A stretch of DNA of 64,000 bases. Source: Eremophila alpestris peregrina. Lineage: Eukaryota; Chordata; Aves; Passeriformes; Alaudidae. How positions within the stretch are numbered: position 1 is the first letter of the stretch; every line of letters begins with the position of its first letter. The notes beneath the pieces were generated by a model that saw nothing but the letters and a program-made list of their open reading frames with translations, was not told the origin of the DNA and searched no databases. The position numbers were made by a program, and so were the translations under genes. Of this stretch, positions 1-12,273 are shown piece after piece. The stretch spans positions 3,268,415 through 3,332,414 of the forward strand of contig WMCF01000055.1 in assembly GCA_009792885.1 (NCBI GenBank), in the 5' to 3' direction.

Positions 1-3000
1 AACTAGAGGTCCTTTGCTTAAGATGGCCAGTGTATGACGACAGACTTCCCCATGGCTTGCACCTCCTCTGAAGCCTCTGCACCCTGGGCTCCCCAGCACA
101 ACGTTCATCATGTTTCTGTACCACTCCTGCACTGCACACACAACCAGCCCAGGAAAACTGACCAACAAGAGGCACAGTTCATCTCAGCTGTGCTTCTGCA
201 TAGGTGGCCATCTGATTAGATTTGTTCCTGTATTAAATATCACTATATTCAACTTTAGTCTTAAAAAAATATATTCCTATTTCCTATTTTAATCTTATTA
301 ACATCTCTAAATTTCAGTCATACCTAAGAAAATCCAGTAGTTACAGGAATGACATGTTCTTAAAGGATAATTTTTGTCTTTTAACATGGTCTATATTGTC
401 CCTTAATATTACCTTAGTTGTTCTATGCCATGAAAACCACCTGAAATCAGTCTTAATAGCTATTCTGTCCTTTTCAGACACAAAAAAGAAGTCAAGATAT
501 TTATATTTCTATGAGAACTTAAGTGTGTCTACCTGCAAGAATGTGTTGTGACAAAACCAATTCCTTCCATTTTACCTTCTAATATGCCCTCATCACATAA
601 GTTATCAGATTTTACTTCCCTAGAACAAGAAGTATATACCATTACATGCTTTTTATTTTTACCTGTTTACTCTTTTGGAACTAATAGTGAGTAATTGCTT
701 CATACACCTCCTGTTTCACCTTATATTTACAACATCAATAGACTAGAAAGACCAGTAACATCCACATCTCTAAAAAATGAATGTGTACACTGCTATATAG
801 AGAATGATTCAGGTGTTTACTGTTCTACTGCCTATTCTCAAACGTTGACAGCTTTATTTAGTTCTAACCATTTATATTGACAAAGGGATCAGAAGAATAA
901 TATCTTCCAGGGAAATAAGAATTCCACAGTTAAGTGGAGGTGCTTTCCCCCCCGCCCTGTACTGAAATTATACAACCAAAATTTCTAAAGACTTAGAAGT
1001 CTGGCTTTGTTTAGAAGCTGTAGGCCTTTTTCTTTTTGGTTTTTGGGGGTTTTTTTCTTTCTTTTCTTTGCTTGTCTCAAAGTGTCAGCTTGAAAGTAGG
1101 GCAGTGGGGCTGCCCAGAGGATCTCTTCTCAGGACACATCCGACTTGTGTTGTTGCCCCGTCAACGTTAATCAGAGTAGTCAGCTTAAGCAAACAGCATC
1201 TTTTAAACATGGCTTTTGTGAACAAAACTCCTTTGTTTTCTAGGTTACTTATATCAAAGTTAGTGCCTTTTACTGAACTGTTAGCTAAGATTGTGGCTTT
1301 CTGACTTGTTCTACAGTGATATAAAAACACCTGTGTCCAAAATTCTAGGCAACTTTTCTATAACATTATTAAAAAGTAGGTTTGAAACACAGATGCAGAG
1401 TAGTTTATTTACATTTAGCAGTACCAAATGATTATTTATCCAAATTATTCTGCAGCTCTTCAGTTAAGGGGCTCTACGAGCTTCCAGAGTAAACTGTTTC
1501 TGTTCAAAAATTCTAATGACAACTGACATATTTGTCTTTCACTATCTCTTCTGTCTTTTTCTTCTGCCAAGGACAGTTTCTCTCTGAAATCCTTCATCAA
1601 TTAATTTGAATACTTCATTACATAACATTCCCTTTGCCATATCCCCTTAAAAAGCCAGACCTGTAAAATTCCTTGAGGGACGGTTTTCTGCTGTTTTTCT
1701 GTTTCTTTGTTTAGGTTCTCGGTGAATGATTGCCATTTGTATTTTTTCTCTAATTCTGTACTGCTGCTCTTGGTCTCCATTCTCAAGATTTACAAACCCC
1801 TACTGTTCTGTTCAGCCTACACTTCCTTCCAGCATCTCATTCTTAAACCATTTTTTTCAAGTAAGACAGAAACAGATTTAGAGATCCCCATCACTTTCTT
1901 CCTGCTTCTGAAACAAAGGGTGTCTTCTCAGAACTTGGTGGATTGCATAAGCTGTTCCATTGCTTAGGGAAAATAGATTGAGATAATTAACATTTTAAAA
2001 GGAAAGTAAAAGGTAGAGCTAATGTATGGCTGTTGCTGGCAGCATCTGTGTTCCTCTCTAATGCATCTTAATAAGTATTTGTGTGTAGTTCAAAGATATT
2101 TTCCATGTTGCAGCAATGTCTCCATAACCTAATTTACTAACAGTGTTTTTGAAGTGACTGGTAAAAATAACCTTGCTAAAGGGAATTTATCGTTTGTTCT
2201 AGTGCTAAGAATCCCATTCATATTTTCGTTTTTGTTGGATATGGTATCAATCTGATATTGCTTTACTTAAAAGACAGGTTAAAACTATTAAATTTTTCAG
2301 TATATCAGTACTTCTGAATAAGAGGGAAGAACACAATAACAGTTATAACAAGTGTTCAGGATGCAAGAAAAAAATCTATTATGGTACTGAGGCAAACGTT
2401 CCTTTCTGAAAACACTTCCTTAATTTTGCTTCCTAGTACATGAGTCTTTTGGTATATGAGGCTTTTTTTACTAAAATACTTTTTTTTTCCTTTTATAAAC
2501 ACATGCTCTTGTTTCAGGAGAGTTAATAAAATATTGCCATATGTTTGCAATAACTGAATATATGACTAAGGAAATTTAGATATTGTGCAATGTTTGGTAC
2601 CCCGTAAATTTCCCTCACTGCCCCAACCATCACACAACATCATCAAAGAGTTCAGGTTACAGAGCTCTTTGAAAGGTTCTTATAATTTATACAATTCTGA
2701 TTACCCTGACAGTGTCAAGAAACAGTTTTGGAAAGTCTGCAATTGCTTAAAGAAATGTCAACAGCTTTGCCTCATGGGAGGAGATCATTTAAGCTTTGAA
2801 AAACAAAAGGAAAAGACACAGAAAGAACCGTATAAAACATAAAATAAACTCATTGCACTACATCAAGCAATGTTTGAGTTTGCAAGTTCTACTTCATTCA
2901 TGTATGACTGGAAAATCAAAGTCTAGCTGTTGTCAGAAATGCATTTGAGTTTTTTGCATATTACTTAATTGTAACTGTGAAGGGACTCAAATAATCTTAA

Positions 3001-4640
3001 TCACCTTTACACAGAGACATAGACATAAATGAAGTGAATGAAAAACAGCCCAGTGTTGCACAAATGACAAAGAAGGGTCTTCCAGTTCACAACAGTAAAT
3101 ATTTGTAGAAATAGAATGGAGGAGAAAGATATCACATCAGTAATCGCTGATTTGCCACATCAGTATTTTTTAGCCTGGCAATAAAACTGTTTCTAAATAT
3201 TTTAGCTGAAAAATGGTAATTCTTCATAAACAATCCCTGACTTCTGTCAACACTTATGTACAGAGTGAGCATTTGTGTTCTCACACATACTCAGCTATAC
3301 ATAGTTGTAAATTACTTTGATATAGGTCAGTTTAGTTTCTGACTGGAGCTGATATTTTAGAATATTTTTTTCGTATAACTTCCCAAACAATCACTCTACC
3401 GAATCAGGTCCATCTGCTTTATTCACAAGTAATTTTAGTGACTATCCAGTAAATATGTTACTGTTCAAAAACAATGGGGATGCAGGAGTGGATCCCAATA
3501 AAATATAGGGGTGCCAAGTGACAGACGCATTTTGAAGAGCAAGTTGTCTCAGTGTCTCTCACTTTTGATATTCAACCAGCCCTATTCATCCTGATTACTC
3601 AGTGCTAGCTATCAACTGTCATTTACCCAAGTAGCAAACAACTTACCGTGTAATTAATGGAAATTGTTTAATTGTAGTGAAGATCGGATTGAAATACTGG
3701 CAGGTAACATTGAACTTTAAGATATTCTGGAAGGATTTATTCCTGTCAGGTGTGCTGATTTGACTTCATCATTGTGCCATGTCCAGGGAACAAAGGTCTC
3801 AGGTGACAGCAACCAGTTCCTTGAGCAAGGTGTGGCCAAGTAAGATAACATACTGCTAGGTGTTAGGTTACCCCACACACATTCTTCAATCCTCTTGCCT
3901 TCAAGGAGGAGTAGGAGCTCAGGGTTGCAGATAGCATAAATCCATGCAGCAACACTGTTTTAGCCTGGATTTAGATTGATATTTTAGCCCAAATTTCTGT
4001 GAAAGACCATTTTTTTTCCAAAGAAAAATTGATATAGAGTGTTGTCTGCTGTTGGCAAAGGATTTTACTTAAGAATTTCAGGAATACAGTAAAGGATATT
4101 TTGGTCAGCTCTGCTGTGATTTCATAACTGAGAAATAAGTCAAATATGAAGAGATGAAGCAGTAGCTGAAATACAGGTTTTGCAGGTACTTCCTGTCTCT
4201 TCCTTGACTAAAAATAAAATCATATTAGAAAATGGTATTTTGGATATCATTCTTTTCCTGAGTGCTTGATTAAGAAGGCAGATAAATCCACACCAGCAGG
4301 CTGTGTCTGGTATGAACCAGACAAGTTTAGCTGCTGTTCTCCATTCCTTGCAATTTTTTTAAGCCTTTATAGTTTCATACAGAACCCACTTCTTCCTGAG
4401 AGAATAGTTTAAAGAGCTAGTTAGATGGAAACAATATTAAAAAGGGAAAGATGGATTCTAGAGCACTTTGTGTGAGCATTGACATGTTTCATTTGTGTTT
4501 GATGAGCAGTTATGCATACATAGATGGGAACATTTTTACCATGAATCTCTCCTAAGCAGCAGTTTGTACATGAGCATATTCAAACATCACATACCTCAGC
4601 ATTTCAAATATAGAGCTCATTTTCTAGTACAAGGCTCACA
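1..4640. other. Unique AT-rich non-coding DNA
   Basis: No recognisable gene or transposon. Open frames on both strands are under 95 codons and resemble no family I know. There are pyrimidine-rich runs around 1021-1075 and scattered A/T runs. I see no CpG clustering. It is probably intergenic or intronic. Confidence 0.6.
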
Positions 4641-4679
4641 ATTGCTACAATATAATTGCAGGGGTATATGTGTCTGCCC

Positions 4680-5110
4680 TGAGAACAACACAAACTACTT
4701 TTCCTGGCGTCATGGGTTAGCACAGCTTGGTTTTAAAGATGTAACAGTTCCCTGCAAGGAACTGAGAATGTTTTAGAAAGTACTACCACCTATCAGGAGC
4801 TAATTCTAAATAATGACACCTCGTTCAGCCAGTGAGAAAGTAAAGTTCAGCTTTGTGAATTACCTATATCAAGCTGAGTACCGTGGGAACTGCCTCTTTT
4901 CCCTCCCTGCCTCCAAAGAGGTAAGAAGGCAGCCCAGCTCCCTCCTCCCTGGGGGGATCCAGGGCTGCTGGGCCCTGCCAAGCCCAGGCCTTTCCCAGGA
5001 TGCGTGCCAGGCTCGGTGACTCCTGGGCAGGGAGAGGGGAGGAGGATGTGCCCTGGCCCGGATCGAGTTTCCAGCGACTGCCAGCGGGGAAGGGGAAGCC
5101 ACAGCTTTTA
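4680..5110. other. GC- and CpG-richer patch, possible decayed LTR or exon-like island
   Basis: By hand count about nine CpG dinucleotides fall within roughly 430 bases, in a neighbourhood that is otherwise almost CpG-free. At 4707 the text TCATGGGTTAGCAC resembles the TGTCATGG(T)TTAACC end of avian ERVL LTRs read on the minus strand. The second half (4900-5110) is GC-rich. A consensus-like splice donor, AAAGAG|GTAAGAA, occurs at about 4915-4927. Neither an LTR nor an exon can be proved from the sequence alone. Confidence 0.3.
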
Positions 5111-5130
5111 ACATCCAGCTGATTCCCCAG

Positions 5131-6739
5131 GCCTACAGAACACTGATCCTCTCTAGAGTGAAAAGAAAATTATAGTGGGGACATTTTTATTTGGGCTGCA
5201 TGAAGATACTGAGGTCTGTGAAAGAGACGCTGTATCTTAAGGGATGAGGAGATGAGAAGATGCCTTAGGCTGAAAATCTTTTGTGAATTGTGGTAGCAGA
5301 CTACAATATGCTAGAATATATCTTTAAATCATGGAAAATATGAACTGGGGATAAAGATTGTTCAGATTTGTGGTTCTGAGCAAAGGTATTGGTAGGTGAC
5401 TAAGTGAATATTGATGTAGCAGTGACCCTGTGGTCCCCTGAGATATTTGAGCAGGTTGCATGATGTGATAAAGTCCTCTGCACCAGTGATTTTAACAAAG
5501 GTTGAGATGTACTGAAGAAACCTCTGTGCCAGTGAAGAAGTGAGAGATGTCTCTGCCCTTAAATGGGATGAAGAAAATCCTTTGCATTTGAACTGTTCAT
5601 TTTAAAATGACACCCCAGTATGTATAGAGACCATGGCCCATATTGCAGCCATGGGAAGCTACATGACATGGGAGAACCACAAAAGCAGAGTTCCCCGGGT
5701 GGCTGTTTTTGTGAGAGCTCAGAGCCACAAGTAGACTGTTTCCTTCTTGTGGAGATTTACCATAACCAGAAGAGACTTCTCTCTCTAAATAGACTGATGA
5801 AAGATTATTTTATAAGTAGTACAGACCTTGGGTTCTAAGTTTTGCCTTTATATTTTGTCTCCGAGAAAGGAAAAAAAAAAAAGTAGTGGGGGGGGGAGTG
5901 TTTTGAATGTTTCCTTTTGATGCCTTTTCTTTTCTCTTTTTTAGTGTCTGTGAATAAACCTGTCTTTATATCTTTTAAGTTTGAGCCTGCTTTGCTTCTC
6001 CTAATCCTATCTCACAATAGAAAAAACACTAGAACCACTACATTAATTGGTGCATTGGCCAGGAAAGCAAAATTGGTGAACGTGAAACCACTACACCTGG
6101 CCTTCATTTTAATATGCCAGAGTAAAATAGACACAGAGATGCCTCAAACATAACAATGACATTTGCCTCATTAGGTCTGGGAAAACTATCCACTTGGCCT
6201 GAAAAGGTTGGGAAGGAAGGGAGATGCCAGAAGTAGCACGGGCAACACACAAAGAAAAAAGATGACATAATTGACAAGCACATGAATAGCTGATTTAATG
6301 GCTATATTCAATATCAAGCAGCTGTATACAGCTTGGCATTTCTCTGGGCTAATCTCCTAATTGACCAAAGGATCGAAAAAAAAAATTCACTTGTCTTTAG
6401 TTTGGAGGGCTGTGCAATATAGCAATTCTTTTGGTATACCACCAACACCAACAAAAGTTTGTTGAGAGAGAGGAAGAAAGAGAACACCAGTCTATAGCAG
6501 AAATAGCATGGGGGGGAATGTAAAGTTTTGTTCACATTTACATCAGTCAGGTACTAAAAAGACTCAGAGCAGGATGAGTCTGGGACAAAACAGATTTTCA
6601 GACAACAGGAAGTTGTCTCAACACTTCCACTGTTACTGGGAATCAGCATGATTTGCAGAGCACTTAAAAGACCTTTAGGGGAAAGTAATGAAACAGGAGA
6701 ATAGGCAGAGGCTCAGTTATTTTTTTCATACACATAGAG
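5131..6739. other. Unique AT-rich non-coding DNA
   Basis: No gene or transposon recognised. It holds an A-run followed by a G-run (about 5870-5897). The short open frames have no family resemblance. Confidence 0.55.
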
Positions 6740-7010
6740 GGCCAATATCACATTTAATTAATGTGATAATTAATGAAGTTTAGGAATAGATAAACACTCT
6801 CTCCATTACTATAAGTGTAATTTTACATCACCATTATATCATTTTTTAAAATTTATTTTCCTCAATCAGTTTCAAACCTGTCATTTAAAAATGTGCAAGT
6901 CCTTTTGCAGTAACAATGCCCTGCTGAAGTTGCCCATTTGCATAGCATGCTGTTTCAAATGTGATTTATTATTAAAATACATGCTTTAATGACTTGCCTT
7001 GTTTCTTAAT
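6740..7010. promoter_or_regulatory. Candidate conserved non-coding element (homeodomain-site-rich)
   Basis: This dense AT-rich block carries repeated TAATTA/ATTAAT cores, for example TTTAATTAATGTGATAATTA at about 6754-6773, plus TTTGCATAGCATGC, which contains an octamer-like TTTGCAT. It shows no simple-sequence decay or transposon signature. That texture is typical of vertebrate developmental enhancers, but this is inference: conservation was not tested and AT-rich neutral DNA can look similar. Confidence 0.25.
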
Positions 7011-10000
7011 TTATAAGCCTGAGTTGATGGAGGTTTTTCTCTGTTAAAGTTTTTCAGATCTCATTGCCTTGTATGAGTGAAACAGTGGCCATTAATCAAT
7101 GCAGTTCAGTTAGTTGCACCAAGAACCCCCAGTTGTCCCAGCATTTGGGAAGGTAGCAGTTTTTAGGACCAGCCTTAGCTGCCTGCTGCAGAACTGCATC
7201 CAAGATGAGCTGGGACTCCTGTGACCCTCATCTCCCTGCATTCAAAGTGAGCAATATGGTAATAGTGCAGCACAGGGCAGAAGGACACAGAAGTGTGAGA
7301 GGCTCAGATGAGGGTAAGAGGAAGCAGACACTGCTTGCCATGCTCCAGAGGGGTCATTCTCTCCCTCTGTAATTCTAATTTAAACTATGCCTTTTAATCT
7401 TGAATTCACGGTTGTGGAAGCAGAGGGAAAAACTCCACCTCCCCATCTCACCCACCTCATACACCAGGACAATCTTAGTGTTAAACCTGCTTTTACTGCA
7501 CTGTCAGGACAGCTGTCTGAACCATATCAGCATTTTGCATGCATTGTAAACTCAGGGAAAAGAAAAACAAGTTAATTGAAAATGTGCTGCAGTTTGTGCC
7601 AGTCTTGTTGATGTCACCCTGAAAGAATTCCCACCCCTGACACACACCTCTTCAAGCATTTACAGTTTATCTGTGAGACTCAAGATTTTCATTACATAGA
7701 AAGTGTCAGTTTTTTACAAATGCATGGAAATCCAAAATTTCCTACCCTTTTTTTTTGTTGTTGTTGTTGTTTCTAGAATAGAAACAACATACATACAACA
7801 TACAAACCTAGGAAGATGGTTATGAAGTAAAATTTATATTAAATTAATTAAGATTAGTTTGTCATCTTGTGCAGAAGGGTAGAATCAGTTGATGTTACTT
7901 AGTACAGCATCAAGAAAAATATTTTTCCTTAACATTTTGCAATTCAATTGTTTTCCACTTTACAATTACATTTACAATTCCATAATGGATTAATGGTTGT
8001 CATTAGCATTTATACTCTTCCAATAATGGATAGGAAAAGATTCACTGCTGAAACCATGAAAGACTACAATATTTAAATGACTACAGAATAAGTATATAAC
8101 CAAACTTTGCTCATTTATATACTGGAGAGCAGCAGAGAAAGATGAATGGTGGGCTCACTTCTGCTTATTAGAGGCTTTTTTTTTTTGTGTCAACGCATCA
8201 AAGGCAAAGAAACTAAAATCCAGTAGACAGAGGTCTCCAGGGAGGACAGCAAGTCAGGGATTTTCTGATGAAAGTTTTTTCCATAAAAATTGGATAGCCC
8301 GAAGGAATGTATGAATCAGTTTAGATGAGAAGACCCTTTATGGTTCAAAGAGGGAAAGGGGAGGGGGTGGGGGAAACCGCATTTTCTCTTACCTCTAAAT
8401 AAGTAAAATCTGTAAAAATTAGAGCACTTGACTGGAACACAGAACACCTCACCCAGCTACATCCCAGAAATGTCTCCTAGCCACTAAGCCGCAAAAAAAC
8501 TTGATTTTTTTTTTTTTTAAGAAAAAAATTAAAACAAAGAAAAGAGAAGTAAGTGAGAGACATCTAAGAAAACTAGCTGAGTGCTGGACACTGTGCTCAC
8601 CTTAGATGTGAAAAATTAAGTCTCCAGTACACCTAATCAAGATAGAGTCAGTCCTTTAAAGTTCAAGCTTGGGTAATGATTACCCTGAAAAATATAAGAA
8701 CTGGTCACTCTCTTCTCATGGAAGTTTGAGGTTTACTGAGTTTATAATAATATAACAAAAGCAACAAAGTCTTGGAAAGCATCAGCAGACAGGAAGACCT
8801 AAAGTTTTACTTTTCTGCCATCACTGATATCCACACCCAGTGTGAGTTATACTAGAGACTGGTAAGTCCTACAAAACATACTTCAAGTTCACATTAGAGT
8901 GGCAATTTGGCTACAAGCTTCAAGGATGATTTTATGTCAGTTCTGGTTTCAGACAAAACTACTTTTGCTGTCATTTTACTTTGTAAGAAGGCAGAGAAAA
9001 AAGGGACTGAGGCATCAGGTAAGTACCTCCACACACACACTCCACTGGTTTCCCCTGCTGAATCCATGGTCCATTAAGAAAAATTAAGAAAAAAAAAATC
9101 CCCTTATTTCACTGCTCCCAGATGCCAGCTTGCTTTTCTTTCACTCAGTGCAGAATACCAGCACATGGAGATGCTTTGAAACATTGCCACTGTGGTTTCA
9201 TTTTTCCCAAATAGAGTGGGCCAAACCACTGAAAACCAGTGGCTGCCTCCACATTGGAGTAAACAGCAACATCAGAGTAGTGAGAGGAGATGCTCTAAAT
9301 TTCAAATAGGCTCGGCTGAAGTAAGACCATCACCCTTAACTAGTCTAATTAGAGCATAGGATTCAATTTGGAAAGTACATTTTTAATAAACATATGTTGA
9401 GATGCATTGCATTCTTCTTGAAAAGGCTTCAGAAGTATGATTACACTTTGCAGATCTGTGAAAAAGAACAGATATGCCTCATCTTTGGAATGGTGATATG
9501 CAAAGTTTCTTTCTTCTCTAGACTAGCACAAACAACAAGATTAAAAGCATTTCTGAAATAATCCAGGATGTACACAATGTTGTCATTTCTGCAGCCAGTA
9601 TCACATTAAATCTCACCCAGCAAAATAATTAGCTTGGGTTCTGTGTTTGTGTGTATAGTGTTGGTTGTGGGGTCTTTTAAAAGGCACTTCAATATGGATC
9701 AAGAGATCTGAAGTATGCAAGATGCTCATGATATTAGAGTAGCCACTTTGAATCATGCCTAATATAAAGAGCTAAGCTTCTAATAGCATGCAGTTGTTAA
9801 GAGTTTTCGATGTCTATGAAAAAACAGAATGACTGATGAAGATTCAGAATTAATTGCAACTTGGTGTCACGACACGTCCTAAGTAATGCACTAATACCAA
9901 TAGAGTAAACCCTTTCTTTTCTTTACCCCATACATGAGATTTGCTGTCATGCATACAAAAATCTTCTGAGAAAAACATCTGCCTAAGCAGTTTTTACCAG

Positions 10001-10980
10001 GCAAATATAGTGTTTTGTGCAAATATTCTTCTCTTTTGACTCTACCCCCAACAGCACAACCCACCAGACTAACACACCAAAAGTTCCCTTTATTAGAGTG
10101 CTTGCTGACATGAACTAAATTGTCAAATCAATGACTAAATCCTTAGGGAACCCAAAATCACTACATGGGAGCAATCCCTGTACAGAGGAGATTTAGCTGA
10201 AGACCAAAGCAGCTCACATTACTTAATAAACTATTAATGTTACATATTTTTAAATATGCCAGTACAATGGTACATTGTACACATCTTCTCGTAAGAATTT
10301 CATCAAGCTGAGTTTCTCTGATACTGGAATAATGCTTTGGTACAGTTTATGATCTTTAGATAAATAGGTAGGTACAGTGGAACATTTCAACATCCAGAGT
10401 CTTTAATTTTAAAAAGATGTTTATGTTTCATCAGATTAAAGTTGGAGCTAAAACATACATAATAAGCTTACTTATTTTAGTCATCATACTTCTAATAAGA
10501 ATATTTTAAAATTCTCTACAATTGCTGGGTGTGGGGACCATTAATTTGGGAGAAAAGCATTTATTAGATGTGTCCATTTCAGAGTTTCTTGATTTTCCTC
10601 AGGAGTCAGGGTGAACAATGGATTCACCAACCGGTTGGATATCGAGAGAATGAGGGAGGATGCAGTAACATTCACATAACTGTTAGAATTTTACTTTTGA
10701 CTCTTACTAGTTTTCTTTCAATTATAATCCTTTAAAAAACACAGAAAATCCAAACCACAGCAAACAAACAGAACTCTTTCCCCCCAAAAAAACTCCAAAA
10801 CTTTCCCTCCCCTCTTTCTCTGTCTTACTCTGAATTGATCTGACTCATTAATATTTCCAGCTCTAGGTAAAATCCTTGTCAAACACTGAAGGGAATCATG
10901 AAACCACTTATTGTAAAATGTCGTTATTGTAGAAGAATTTTAAATTCTTTTGGCATTTACAAGGATATAAAGTGTTCTTC
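7011..10980. other. Unique AT-rich non-coding DNA with small hairpin and G-rich tract
   Basis: No gene or transposon recognised. Contents include a (GTT)n run that feeds a 10-bp hairpin (7765-7774 pairing with 7780-7789), a four-run G tract at 8352-8374, and a T14 run at 8505-8518. The short open frames look random. Confidence 0.55.
8352..8374 (+). other. G-run tract with G-quadruplex potential
   Basis: Runs of G of length 3, 4, 5 and 5 are separated by loops of one to three bases. This fits the usual G3+N1-7 quadruplex pattern. No function can be inferred from the sequence alone. Confidence 0.5.
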
Positions 10981-10989
10981 ATTATCCAC

Positions 10990-11710
10990 TGTACAATACT
11001 GGGAAGCTACCGAGATGATAATTTTGACAAAATGTATGAGGTTTAACTGAAGATGAGGATTTTGAAAGAGGAGTTTGGTTCTGCAGTTCTAAGGGTAAAG
11101 CAGATGCACAAGTAGCAGGACCGAGGGAACCCTTTGATCTCACCTCCCTTTCATGTAAAATCGACAGTGGTAATTTGGTCTCGGGGATGATAGAAAGGCA
11201 GCCGAAACGTTCTATGTGATCCCTGTGTACAGGGAAGCAACAAACGCCCGATACAAGCTGAAAGGAAAGCACAGAGCCAGAGGAATGTGCAGTGCCGAGC
11301 ACGAAGGCCGCTCAGCACGGCTGTCAAACACAAAAGGGCAGCCCACGCAGCCCTCACCGCTGCAGCTGGCCTTTGGTCAGCCTCTGGGTCAGGCCTTCTG
11401 CCCACACAAGGGAAAAGAAATTCATTATGTCGAGAAACACCCGGAAGCAGGGAAACAGAGGCAGGTTTCTTTACAGAAAGCAGGGACAGAGCACAGAGAG
11501 GGCGCAGCAGCAGGACACTATATCCCGAGAAACACCAGCTGAATACCCCAATATTTTTTTCTTAGTTGTGCGTTTTTCAAAGGACAAGGAGAAAAGAGAA
11601 GTTTAAATGTACCAGATCTCATGGACATTTTCCCAAGGCAGTAGTTCTGCTTTGATTCATTCCTGGCCGTTTGTAACAAGCAGCGAGAGTCCCCCTGGGC
11701 ACGTAAGCAA
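10990..11710. promoter_or_regulatory. CpG-rich patch, possible small CpG island or recent insertion
   Basis: By hand count this stretch holds about 22 CpG dinucleotides, 20 of them between 11101 and 11710. Comparable flanking segments hold only a few per kilobase. Open frames of 80-108 codons cross it on both strands and in several frames, as expected from GC-richer DNA lacking stop codons; none resembles a known protein. It lies about 170 bp from a CR1 fragment. Possible readings are an unannotated promoter or CpG island, an LTR or other insertion too young to have lost its CpGs, or a locally GC-biased segment. Confidence 0.35.
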
Positions 11711-11880
11711 AGGGCTGAAGCATGAGGTGTGCAGGTTGGTGTAAGAGAAGGAACTTAGGCTTTCACCCCCTCAGGCCTTTCTGCCTCACCCATCCCTCCA
11801 ACAGACCTTAGAAACACCAGGAAACAGGCTGTAATGACAGTGGTATGGGAGGCAAAGCTTTAGGTTCATGTAAGATGTAA

Positions 11881-12273
11881 TCACGGAATTATTAAGTTTG
11901 GAAAAGACCTCTAAGATCATAAAGTCCAACCATTATGCCCAAAACTGTTAAGCTCACGACTAAACCATGTCCTTAAGTGCCACAGCAATAAGTCTTATTA
12001 TATACTTCCAGGGATGGGAATTTAAGGACTTCCCTGGGCAGCCTGTTCCACTGCTTGACCAACTTTTCTGACCAAGGATTTTCCCGAATGGCCCATCTAA
12101 CTATGCCCTGACACAGCTTGGGGCTGTTTCCTCTCATCCTGTCACATGTTACCTGGAAGAAGGGGCTGACCCCCCTCCATTTCAGGGAGCTGTAGAGAGT
12201 GATAAGGTTCCCCCAAGCCTCCTTTTCACCTTGTCAGGCTAAACAACCCCAACTCCCTCAGCTGCTCCTCATA
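11881..12273 (-). mobile_element. CR1-type LINE, 5'-truncated 3' end
   Basis: Read on the minus strand this matches the familiar 3' part of avian CR1. On the plus strand the diagnostic pieces appear in reverse: AAAGACCTCTAAGATCAT and AAGTCCAACC near 11905-11931, GGGCAGCCTGTTCCACTGCT near 12036-12055, and CAGGCTAAACAACCCCAACT near 12235-12254. Only the last 390 bp or so survives, consistent with target-primed reverse transcription that stopped early. No reverse-transcriptase coding sequence is present. Family call is by recognition, and the subfamily is not determined. Confidence 0.9.

Noticed and set aside
11151..11606. Several overlapping 80-108-codon frames on both strands
   Set aside because: They arise because this CpG-rich patch has few stop codons; presence in many frames at once argues against a real gene.
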